Source of the DNA: a virus
Direction: 5' to 3' (one strand)
Length of the DNA stretch: 27,453 bases
IMG/VR virus record: IMGVR_UViG_3300030104_000146
Coordinates: 1-27,453 of that record
The notes below the pieces were generated by a model. The model saw only the letters and a program-made list of their open reading frames with translations, did no database searches and was not told where the DNA came from. The position numbers and the translations under genes are program-made. Below are positions 6,169 to 14,386 of the stretch, in pieces (the stretch's first letter is position 1; each line of letters begins with the position of its first letter).

Positions 6169-8937
6169 ATGCCTAAACAACTTTTAAGCATACCTAGCTT
6201 TACGGCTGGGGAGCTTTCATCCTCTATGGAGGGTAGAACAGACTTTGCCAAATATTTTAATGGCGCAACAAATATAGAAAACTTTGTTGTATTACCCCAC
6301 GGGCCAGTAACTAGACGGCCAGGATCTTATTTTGTATCTGAAATAAAAACATCTGCAAATAGCACAAGATTAATACCATTTACTTTCTCAACTGAACAAA
6401 CTTACATTTTAGAATTGGGCAACAATTATATCAGATTTTTTAAAGATAGTGGTCAAATAGTTGAAAGTAATAAAACTATAACAGCAATAACTAAAGCTAA
6501 TCCAGGTGTAGTTACATCTAGTTCACATGGTTATTCTAACGGAGATTTTATAAATATTTCTAGTGTTGTAGGAATGACAGAAGTAAATAATAAAACTTTT
6601 AAAGTTGCCAACAAAACTACAAATACATTTGAGTTACAAGACGTTGATGGTAACAATGTTAATTCATCTGGTTACACTACTTATTCATCTGCTGGAATAG
6701 CAAATAGAATTTATCAAATCACAACTGAATACACTACTGCACAACTGTTTGATTTAAAATTTGCGCAATCTGCTGACGTGATGTATATCTGCCATCCCGA
6801 TCACGAACCGATGAAACTATCCAGAACTGGACATACATCCTGGTCGCTTACAGAAGTAGATTTTGGAACTAACGGGCCATACATGGATACTAACACAACG
6901 GCAACCACTTTAACGCCAGCATCCGCTGGTACGGGAACGGGTGTAGATATAACTGCCAGCTCAACTACTGGAATAAATAACGGGGATGGTTTTCAAACAA
7001 CAGACGTTGGCAGAATAATAAAATTTAATGGTGGCGAAGCAAAGATAACGGGTAGAACAAATACAACAGTTGTAGTCTGCACAATTACCGATGCTTTTGC
7101 TAACACCGATGCCACAGCAACTTTTCAATTAGGATCATTTTCTGACACTACTGGTTTTCCATCTTCAGTTTCTTTTTTTGAACAGCGTTTAGTATTTGCA
7201 GCAACTAACGATCAACCACAAACTATATTTTTTTCAAAATCTGGAGACTATGAAAATATGTCTGCTGGAACTAATGATGATGATGCTATGATTTATACAA
7301 TCGCATCAAATCAAGTTAATGCAATTAAAGCAATGAAAGCTACAAGAACTTTAATTGTAATGACAACGGGTGGAGAATATTCCGTGTCATCTGGAAACGC
7401 ATCTGCAATTACTCCTACAAATATTTCTATTGTTAAACAATCTAACTATGGTTCAGCGGGTGTTGATGCTTTATCTATTGGTAACGCCACTATCTTTTTA
7501 CAAAGAGCTAAAAGAAAAATTAGAGAGCTTGCTTATAATTTTGATACTGATGGTTATGTTGCACCAGACTTAACTATACTTGCAAATCATATTACCGAAA
7601 CTGGCGTAGTTCAAATGGATTACCAACAAGAACCACATTCTGTAGTATGGGCTGCAAGAACAGACGGAGTGTTATCTGGTTTAACTTACAATAGATTAGA
7701 AAATGTCGTAGCCTGGCACAGACATATATTAGGTGGAAAATCAGACACAACTAAAAATATTATTCAACAAAAAATTTCTTTTACTTCCAATGCTTCAAAT
7801 GTTTCAACAACAAATAACACAATCACAATTTCATCACATGGTTTATCTACTGGCGATCCAGTTTATTATTATGCTGCGTCTAATGTTATTGGTGGATTAA
7901 ACATTTCTTCACTTTATTACGTTATTGCAGCAGACAGTAATACGATTAAACTTGCAACGACAGCAACCAACGCTACAGCTGGTACGGCTATCAATTTAAC
8001 ATCGGCTCCTGGATCCGATACAACTCAATTTATTTATCAAGGTGTAAATATTTCTTCTAATTTTATTTATTCTGTATCTCATGGATTTAAAACTGGAGAT
8101 ATATTTTATTACGATAACACGGGTACAGCGATTGGCGGTTTATCGGAAAATACAAAATATTATATTGAAAAAATTGATAACAATCAATTTAAACTGTATT
8201 CAGATAAAACTTTATCTACAGTTGTTAGTTTAACTTCAGCTCATACTTCAGAACAAACGGATAATATTTTAACTCATGCTAAAGTAGAAAGTGTTGCTGT
8301 AATTGATGGCGATACCGATGAAGATCAAGTTTGGGTTATTGTTCAAAGATGGATAAACGGAGCTGTAAGACGTTATGTAGAATATTTTACACCATTTGAT
8401 TTTTCAGAAGATGTAACAGCATTTCATTACCTGGATAGTGGATTAAGTTATGTTGGCGATGAAACATCTACATTATCTGGTTTAGATCATTTAGTTGGAG
8501 AAGTTGTAGATGTTATTGGCGAAGGTTCAACTCAAACTTCAAAAACTGTATCTGCTTCTGGCGGAATAACTTTAGACAATGCAACTGAACAAGCTAAAGT
8601 TGGTTTACTTTATACTTCTGATTTACAAACAATGAGATTAGATGAGGGTTATACAGAGACTACTCAAACTAAAACAAAAAGAATTTACGATTTATCAATT
8701 AGATTTCAAGATACAGTAGGAGCTAGTGTGGGGCCAAATGCAGCTAATTTAACTGCTATTGATTTTAGAGCTAGTGGATCTCCAATGAACTTGCCTATTC
8801 CATTATTTACTGGAGATAAAACAATAGAGTTTGATACGGGTTATGGAACTGAAGGATTAGTTTATGTTCAACAACCCCAAGCTCTACCAATGACGATCCT
8901 AGGTATCTATCCTAGATTGGAGACAGAAAGTGTCTAA
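6169..8937 (+). CDS. Tail nozzle / tail tubular protein B (T7 gp12-like) with beta inserts
   Basis: The product has 922 residues; T7 gp12 has about 794. The N-terminus (LLSIPSFTAGELSSSMEGR, then YFNGATNIENFVVLPHGPV and RRPGSYFV) is typical of podovirus nozzle or stabilisation proteins that form the hexameric distal tube. Three inserts look like one repeated beta module (SSHG.. or SVSHG.. followed by a TGD or NGD turn): about residues 104-175, 540-622 and 627-700. This pattern resembles the domain often annotated as E1 FCCH-like in phage nozzles. The inserts could explain the extra length and would lie on the outer surface. LVVGEVVDVIGEG-type C-terminal nozzle sequences (about 780-800) follow. 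The last 8 bases overlap the next gene. Confidence 0.9.
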   Translation: MPKQLLSIPSFTAGELSSSMEGRTDFAKYFNGATNIENFVVLPHGPVTRRPGSYFVSEIKTSANSTRLIPFTFSTEQTYILELGNNYIRFFKDSGQIVESNKTITAITKANPGVVTSSSHGYSNGDFINISSVVGMTEVNNKTFKVANKTTNTFELQDVDGNNVNSSGYTTYSSAGIANRIYQITTEYTTAQLFDLKFAQSADVMYICHPDHEPMKLSRTGHTSWSLTEVDFGTNGPYMDTNTTATTLTPASAGTGTGVDITASSTTGINNGDGFQTTDVGRIIKFNGGEAKITGRTNTTVVVCTITDAFANTDATATFQLGSFSDTTGFPSSVSFFEQRLVFAATNDQPQTIFFSKSGDYENMSAGTNDDDAMIYTIASNQVNAIKAMKATRTLIVMTTGGEYSVSSGNASAITPTNISIVKQSNYGSAGVDALSIGNATIFLQRAKRKIRELAYNFDTDGYVAPDLTILANHITETGVVQMDYQQEPHSVVWAARTDGVLSGLTYNRLENVVAWHRHILGGKSDTTKNIIQQKISFTSNASNVSTTNNTITISSHGLSTGDPVYYYAASNVIGGLNISSLYYVIAADSNTIKLATTATNATAGTAINLTSAPGSDTTQFIYQGVNISSNFIYSVSHGFKTGDIFYYDNTGTAIGGLSENTKYYIEKIDNNQFKLYSDKTLSTVVSLTSAHTSEQTDNILTHAKVESVAVIDGDTDEDQVWVIVQRWINGAVRRYVEYFTPFDFSEDVTAFHYLDSGLSYVGDETSTLSGLDHLVGEVVDVIGEGSTQTSKTVSASGGITLDNATEQAKVGLLYTSDLQTMRLDEGYTETTQTKTKRIYDLSIRFQDTVGASVGPNAANLTAIDFRASGSPMNLPIPLFTGDKTIEFDTGYGTEGLVYVQQPQALPMTILGIYPRLETESV

Positions 8938-9382
8938 GATAGATTTTGTACCATTTGAAAACAAACACGCAGAATTTATTTTAGAACAAGGATTAAATTC
9001 TGAATTGTTAGAGTTAAGACCCGAACACAGAAAATACGCTTATTATCTTAAAGAAATTGGAATGTCGTTTACTGGGATGTTGAACAACAAACCCATAGCG
9101 GCTGGAGGAGTGTTTCCACTCTGGGATGGCGTAGCCGAAGGGTGGGTCTTGGCTACAAAACAAATAAATAACTTTCCAATAACATTTTCAAAAGTTATTA
9201 AATTAAGGTGCGATATGCTTTTAAAAAATAATAATTTTAAAAGATTTCAAACAAGTGTCAAAGCTGATTGTGATGTTGCTATCCGATTTGCAAAATTTTT
9301 AGGTTTAGAGGAAGAAGGATTAATGAAGAACTACGGGCCAGATGGTGCTGACTTTTACAGATTTGCGAGGATTTTAAAATGA
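8930..9382 (+). CDS. T7 gp13-like internal virion protein A (GNAT-like fold)
   Basis: The product has 150 residues (T7 gp13 is 138). It starts with GTG inside the nozzle gene, after a GGAGA site. NNKPIAAGGVFPLWDGVAEG is the gp13/GNAT-like core, followed by FPITFSKVIKLRC, FKRFQTSVKADCDVAIRFAK and FLGLEEEGLMKNYGPDGADF, which match the acetyltransferase-like internal virion protein A family. In T7 gp13 is needed for morphogenesis but is not firmly shown to acetylate anything, so an enzymatic role is not claimed. Position between nozzle and gp14-like genes agrees. It overlaps the next gene by ATGA. Confidence 0.85.
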   Translation: MSKIDFVPFENKHAEFILEQGLNSELLELRPEHRKYAYYLKEIGMSFTGMLNNKPIAAGGVFPLWDGVAEGWVLATKQINNFPITFSKVIKLRCDMLLKNNNFKRFQTSVKADCDVAIRFAKFLGLEEEGLMKNYGPDGADFYRFARILK

Positions 9383-9825
9383 GTTTTTTTGGAGATATAT
9401 TTGCGGGTAAAGCTGAACAAAGAGCAGCTGAATACAATGCAAAGATTATAGAAAATAATAAAAAAATTAAAGAGCAAGAAGCTAAACAGATTATGTCTGT
9501 TCACAACGAATATAACTTGCCAAGATTTGATAAAACAGTTGAACAGATACAAGGTGCAACCACAACAAGTTATGCCAGTAGTGGTGTCGAATTATCGGGT
9601 ACAGTTGCAGAAGCTCTTTATGCACAAGAATTAGAATTACAAACAGACAGAGACATTATGCAATTCAATGCAGAGAACGCTAGAGACACAGCAGAGAATG
9701 AAGCGATTATGATGCAAGCTGAAGCAGATCTACAAAGATACAGAGGTAAGGTTGCTAAAAAAGCTAGTTACTTTGCAGCGGGTCAAAGTTTATTAAATAC
9801 GGGATCAATGTTTTATGGAGCTTAA
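9379..9825 (+). CDS. Internal virion protein B (gp14-like)
   Basis: The product has 148 residues (T7 gp14 is 196). It begins MSFFGDIFAGKAEQRAAEYN and continues as long, charged and Gln-rich helices (about 8-50 and 75-130), with the core YASSGVELSGTVAEAL between them. It ends in a small-residue hydrophobic segment (SYFAAGQSLLNTGSMFYGA). This layout is typical of gp14-like core proteins, which are ejected first and, in T7, form the outer-membrane part of the DNA conduit. The start overlaps the preceding stop (ATGA), and the next gene starts 2 bases after its stop. Confidence 0.8.
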   Translation: MSFFGDIFAGKAEQRAAEYNAKIIENNKKIKEQEAKQIMSVHNEYNLPRFDKTVEQIQGATTTSYASSGVELSGTVAEALYAQELELQTDRDIMQFNAENARDTAENEAIMMQAEADLQRYRGKVAKKASYFAAGQSLLNTGSMFYGA

Positions 9826-9827
9826 TT

Positions 9828-11933
9828 ATGTCAATTAAATTATACAAATCACAATTAGAACCAACAGCTAAATCTTCTAATGTTCAAAACAGAGCTTTTG
9901 CAAGTCTCCAGGAAGCTGGATCTATTGGTAGAGCCTGGAAAGGCATGGTTCAATCTGGAGAAAAACTTTACGCAAAACATCTTGATTATAAAACTGACAA
10001 TGAAGTTTTAGAAAAAGTTAAAGAAGTTATGAATGGTAGCGATAGTTATACGGGTTTATCTGAAACTAAAATTAACGCATCACAAATGAGTGATCCAGAT
10101 GCAGCGGGTAAATTATACAACGATCAATGGCAAACTATATTTGACACAGTAAATAGTCAACTCTCAGGCAAACAAGCTCAAAGAAAGTTCAAGTCATGGA
10201 TGACAAAACAAAATTTTAAAGATGTAAACGCAATTAAAACAGCATCTACTGAAAATTTTTTATTATCATTAAGAAGAAACAAATTAGATCAAGTTGAAAC
10301 TTTAAAAAAATCTATACTGTATGGAACACCTTTAGAAAGTAGCGCAGCTCGTAAAGAATTAAATGCCTGGTACGAAGATACAAAAACAAAAGAAATATTT
10401 GGTAATACATTAGATAAAGTAAAGAAAGCAACTGAAACACAAATTGCTTTTTTTAAATATAAAAATGTACCAATAGAACAACAAGCAGAAGCTATAGAAT
10501 TAGCAAAGAAAGATCCAAATATTCCTCTTGATGGCGAATATTCTGTTGATGCTTTAGAAAAATTACAAGTTACTAAAAAAGTTACTGCTGATTATGCAAA
10601 CAAAAACAATATTAATACGATGGAAAGCAATATGAAAGCTGGCTATGTAATTAACGAAGAAGATTTTGCAGCAGCTATTAAGATTGCGCAAGATACTGGC
10701 GATGAAAAAGGTTTAATTAAATTAGCACAAATGCAAGTTGATTATCCTATTTATCAACAACTAAACAATATGTCTGTAGAGGCAATTCAAAATAGAATAA
10801 ATATTTTAACTAATTTTCAAGGTAAAGATGGAAAAGGTAAAAAATTAGAAGATATAAATAATTTAAGAATTTCAAAAGAATATTTAGATAATTTAACTAC
10901 AGAATTAAATAAAGATCAATTAGTAACAGCTAGTGAAAAAAATATTATTAGTCTTGAAACTATAGGTTTTGAAGAATTACTAACAACTGGCAATATTGAT
11001 AATTTTAAAGATAAAGTTGAAAAAAGAATTGCACAAGCCAAAACTGTTTCTGATTTTTATAAAAGATCAATTAAATATTTTACAGAAGATGAAAAGACAG
11101 CTATTCAAAGTGCGTTTGATAGTGCAACAAGTGCTAATCAAATTATAAATTTATCTACTGGTTTAGTTAAAGCATTCGGTATGGATAGTGCAAAAGCATT
11201 TAAAGAATTTTCTAAAGATAGTTCAGTTTTTGCTCACATAGGCGGATTAGTTATGATGAATAATGGCGTGCCAGGCAATAATGTAAAATTAGCTGTCGAT
11301 GGATATTTGTTATCTAAAAATGCAGATCTTGCTGATAAGTATAAAATGAAAAGCACAGATGGAGTTTTACTAAATGTTATAGGTAAATATTCTGGAGCTT
11401 TTGGAGAAAATCAAAATACTTTTAATAGAGTAGTAGAAACAGCTAATTATATTTACGCTGCACAATTAAAAAATAATGGAGAAACTACAAAAAATTTTAA
11501 AGGTTCTGAATGGGAAGAAGCATTTAAAATGGCTGCTGGTGCAACAATAATTGAAAAAACGGGGCCAGATATAACAATGGGTGGCTTTGATATTAACTCA
11601 AGAAAAAACATGGTTGCTATTCCACCTTGGTTAGAAGAAGGAAAATTTAAAGATGTTGAAGAATTATTAAAAAGTAATCCAGAATTGTTTACTCAAGCAT
11701 CATCAAATGGAAAAAATCCACAAATAAACGGAGAAGAATTTTTACCATCACAAGTTTTTTTAGAACAATATCCATATTTTGTAAGTGTTGGTAATGGTAA
11801 ATATAAAATAGCCATGGGAGAAAATCCTCTTACACTTGGAGGAGATCACGAATATTTATTTAATACTGACAATCAATTATTCATAATTGATCTAAATAAT
11901 ATCAAAGCAGAAATAACAACAGAATTACAATAA
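9828..11933 (+). CDS. Internal virion protein C (gp15-like)
   Basis: The product has 701 residues (T7 gp15 is about 747). It is almost wholly helical by composition (Lys/Glu/Gln/Ala/Asn-rich) with no signal peptide or clear membrane segment. The N-terminal part (LYKSQLEPTAKSSNVQNRAF) resembles the start of gp15-like proteins. Helical stretches include QWQTIFDTVNSQLSGKQAQR and FKSWMTKQNFKDVNAIKTAS. No enzymatic motif is visible. The call depends mainly on length, composition and its place between gp14-like and gp16-like genes. In T7, gp15 forms the periplasmic part of the ejection tube. Its stop overlaps the next start by one base (TAATG). Confidence 0.7.
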   Translation: MSIKLYKSQLEPTAKSSNVQNRAFASLQEAGSIGRAWKGMVQSGEKLYAKHLDYKTDNEVLEKVKEVMNGSDSYTGLSETKINASQMSDPDAAGKLYNDQWQTIFDTVNSQLSGKQAQRKFKSWMTKQNFKDVNAIKTASTENFLLSLRRNKLDQVETLKKSILYGTPLESSAARKELNAWYEDTKTKEIFGNTLDKVKKATETQIAFFKYKNVPIEQQAEAIELAKKDPNIPLDGEYSVDALEKLQVTKKVTADYANKNNINTMESNMKAGYVINEEDFAAAIKIAQDTGDEKGLIKLAQMQVDYPIYQQLNNMSVEAIQNRINILTNFQGKDGKGKKLEDINNLRISKEYLDNLTTELNKDQLVTASEKNIISLETIGFEELLTTGNIDNFKDKVEKRIAQAKTVSDFYKRSIKYFTEDEKTAIQSAFDSATSANQIINLSTGLVKAFGMDSAKAFKEFSKDSSVFAHIGGLVMMNNGVPGNNVKLAVDGYLLSKNADLADKYKMKSTDGVLLNVIGKYSGAFGENQNTFNRVVETANYIYAAQLKNNGETTKNFKGSEWEEAFKMAAGATIIEKTGPDITMGGFDINSRKNMVAIPPWLEEGKFKDVEELLKSNPELFTQASSNGKNPQINGEEFLPSQVFLEQYPYFVSVGNGKYKIAMGENPLTLGGDHEYLFNTDNQLFIIDLNNIKAEITTELQ

Positions 11934-14386
11934 TGTCTATTTTTTACGATGAAGAACAAGCTACAGCTGTAGAAAATGTAACCAGTACTGCTCAAGGCGA
12001 AAGAACTGGTTTTATGAAAAACTATAGTGCTGCCTATAATGCTTTTACTAGATCAGAAACTTTTGCATCTGAACGAAATAATTATGCAGAAGAATATGGC
12101 AACATGATTGAAATATTAAATAAAACGGGTCATACAGATTTTGTTTCTCCTTATGATAATATGTTGACTTTTTCTGGAGAAGGCGAAGAACGAGTTGTCG
12201 GATATAAGCAAGTTGCTAAAATTCCTAATAGACAAGAATTAGAAGTAGATTTTTGGAATAAAATTTCAGAACTACAAACAACAGATGAAAATTTAAAATC
12301 ATTATTAGTAGAAGCTGGTTTAGATACTCCAGATAATATGAAAGCAACTATAGCAAGTAAAGCTCATAGTGCCTGGGAAGAATACGAAAATATAAACCAG
12401 AGAGCTTCTGGAGAATGGTATTCTTTTGGTGGTAAAACTGGTGGCTTTGTTGGTATGGCTGGAGGTGCATTTACAGATCCGATTATGTTAGGTGGTGTAG
12501 CAGCATCTTTTGGTTACTCTATTCCAAGTGGTATAGGTGCAGCAGCTTTAAGAGTTGCATACATGGAAGCAATTATTGGTGGTGTAACTGAAACATTAAT
12601 ACAATTAAAAGCACAACCATACAGAGCAGAGCTTGGTTTTGAAGATGCTGGTTTAGAAACTGGTTTAAAAAATATTGCCATGGTATCTGGTGCATCAGCT
12701 GTTTTATCTCCATTATTATTAGGTGTGTTTAAATCATTTGGTAAAGGTATTGAAGTAGGCCAAAAATATCTTGCTAAAGTTCCAACAGAAGATTTACAAA
12801 AAATAAAACAAGAACTTAATAATATAAATTCTAAATACAAAGATGATGCTTTAGATAATTACAAATTTCCAGAAAAAGATATACCTAACAATACTCCAGC
12901 TGCACGAACTGAACATAATGAAAGATTAAATACAGCTGTTAAACAATTACAAGACGGACAACCCGTAGATCTACCGCCAATAAGAAATAAAATTATATAT
13001 CATGGCACAGATAAATATTTTAAAGAGTTTGATCTTAATAAAACAGCAGATCAATCTATTTGGTTTACAGATGATATTAACGCTATCAAAGCTGGTAAAG
13101 TAGGAGCTAGTGGCAAAGGTAATATTATTGAAAGAATAATAGACGAAAATAAAATAAAATTAGCAACTGCTGAACAAGCTGATAAATTAACAGACGATCA
13201 ATTAATTGCACAAGGGTTTGAAGGTGTTAAGTATGAAAAATCTGCTGGTTTTGATGACAATAGTTACAGAATATTTAATACAGAAAAATTAGACAAAACT
13301 GGTTCCGTTCAATCTAAATCTGGTTTTAACAAAAACGAAACTAAATTAGCTGAAGATATTGAAGGTGTTAAAGATTTTGATGTGCCTACAGAGGCAGCTT
13401 ATAGAAATCAAGCCTCAGTTTCAGAAGGAGAAATGTTTGAAGATGGAATGTCTTTGGCCATTAAAACGGAAGCTGGAGCAACATCAGCAGCAAAAACAGT
13501 TCCTACTGGTAAGCCTTTAGCAAAAACCCAGGATTTGGCATCTACATCCCAGGTAACAGATGCAGCTCCGTCATCTAAAGTTTTAGCAACTGCACAAACT
13601 AAACCTCCACTTATACGAGGTTCTACTACCAGTTCTGTTGGCGATTTTAATTCCATAACTAAAGATCGATTATACCATATATCAAATGATTTCAACGAAA
13701 TTTACAGTACGTTGTCGAAAAAACTTGATAGAGTTAAAAAGGATTTACAACCTACAGCAACAAAATATAGTGGCGATTTAAAGGCACGAATAAAAGATAA
13801 GTCTAAATTACAAGAAAAATTAGATCAAAATATTAAACCAGAACATATTTCAGATTATTTAGGTGCAAGAATTAATTTAGACACCATAACACAAGCAAAG
13901 CTAGTTTTATCAGATTTAAACAAACAAGTTAAAATTATTCACATTGACGATTTTTTAGATGATGTAGCAAGATCTAATAAAGGCTCTGAATATAGAGCTA
14001 TTCATGCACAAGTATTAACTAAAGATGGTTTTTCTTTTGAATTACAAATTAGATTAAAAGAACTAGAAAAACTTACAGATGAAAGCCACGCAGTTTATAA
14101 AAAGTTAAAATGGCAAAAAGATACTTTAACAGCAAAAGAATTAAATCAATTATTAGAAGCTGATAAAAAAATTAAAAAAAAATTAAAAGCTAAATATTTT
14201 GAAATTAAAGATAAAGAGTTTTCAAGATTAAATCCAACTAATGATATTGATACACCAATAGTTATTGGACAAAGAATAGATGAGGCTACTGGAGAAATAG
14301 TACCACTTACAAAAACATCAAGAGAAATGTACGAACAAGATGCTAAAAGTGCAACTATGTTTGAAAGATTGAAGGATTGTATATGA
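11933..14386 (+). CDS. Large internal virion protein with ART-like and RelA/SpoT-like domains
   Basis: The product has 817 residues. Residues 1-160 are helical. Residues about 165-275 are Gly/Ala-rich and hydrophobic around GAFTDPIMLGG, the DP pattern seen in gp16-like ejection proteins that enter the inner membrane. Residues 350-450 look like a phage-type ADP-ribosyltransferase domain: IIYHGT (His357), IWFTDD (377-380), GFEGVKY (Glu430) and YRIFNTEKL. A low-complexity linker follows (about 480-590). Residues 595-735 match a RelA/SpoT synthetase domain: KARIKDKSKL (617-626), ISDYLGARI (Asp641), EYRAIH (Tyr687), ELQIRL (Glu703) and ESHAVYKK (His719). I see no lytic transglycosylase motif at the N-terminus, unlike T7 gp16. 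The neighbours imply packaging and injection; catalytic activity is inferred from motifs only. Confidence 0.8.
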   Translation: MSIFYDEEQATAVENVTSTAQGERTGFMKNYSAAYNAFTRSETFASERNNYAEEYGNMIEILNKTGHTDFVSPYDNMLTFSGEGEERVVGYKQVAKIPNRQELEVDFWNKISELQTTDENLKSLLVEAGLDTPDNMKATIASKAHSAWEEYENINQRASGEWYSFGGKTGGFVGMAGGAFTDPIMLGGVAASFGYSIPSGIGAAALRVAYMEAIIGGVTETLIQLKAQPYRAELGFEDAGLETGLKNIAMVSGASAVLSPLLLGVFKSFGKGIEVGQKYLAKVPTEDLQKIKQELNNINSKYKDDALDNYKFPEKDIPNNTPAARTEHNERLNTAVKQLQDGQPVDLPPIRNKIIYHGTDKYFKEFDLNKTADQSIWFTDDINAIKAGKVGASGKGNIIERIIDENKIKLATAEQADKLTDDQLIAQGFEGVKYEKSAGFDDNSYRIFNTEKLDKTGSVQSKSGFNKNETKLAEDIEGVKDFDVPTEAAYRNQASVSEGEMFEDGMSLAIKTEAGATSAAKTVPTGKPLAKTQDLASTSQVTDAAPSSKVLATAQTKPPLIRGSTTSSVGDFNSITKDRLYHISNDFNEIYSTLSKKLDRVKKDLQPTATKYSGDLKARIKDKSKLQEKLDQNIKPEHISDYLGARINLDTITQAKLVLSDLNKQVKIIHIDDFLDDVARSNKGSEYRAIHAQVLTKDGFSFELQIRLKELEKLTDESHAVYKKLKWQKDTLTAKELNQLLEADKKIKKKLKAKYFEIKDKEFSRLNPTNDIDTPIVIGQRIDEATGEIVPLTKTSREMYEQDAKSATMFERLKDCI
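14372..14376 (+). promoter_or_regulatory. Ribosome binding site deciding the ATG at 14383
   Basis: AAGGA lies 6 bases upstream of ATG 14383, which also forms an ATGA overlap with the preceding stop. The TTG at 14377 in the same frame directly abuts the site with no spacer, so it is not a plausible start. Confidence 0.65.

Noticed and set aside
8899-8915. Small hairpin CTAGG/CCTAG near the end of the nozzle gene
   Set aside because: It is only 5 bp and lies within coding sequence; with no T-run or other support it may be chance.
14377-14382. TTG start six bases upstream of ATG 14383
   Set aside because: The ribosome site AAGGA directly abuts the TTG, while ATG 14383 has correct spacing and an ATGA overlap.
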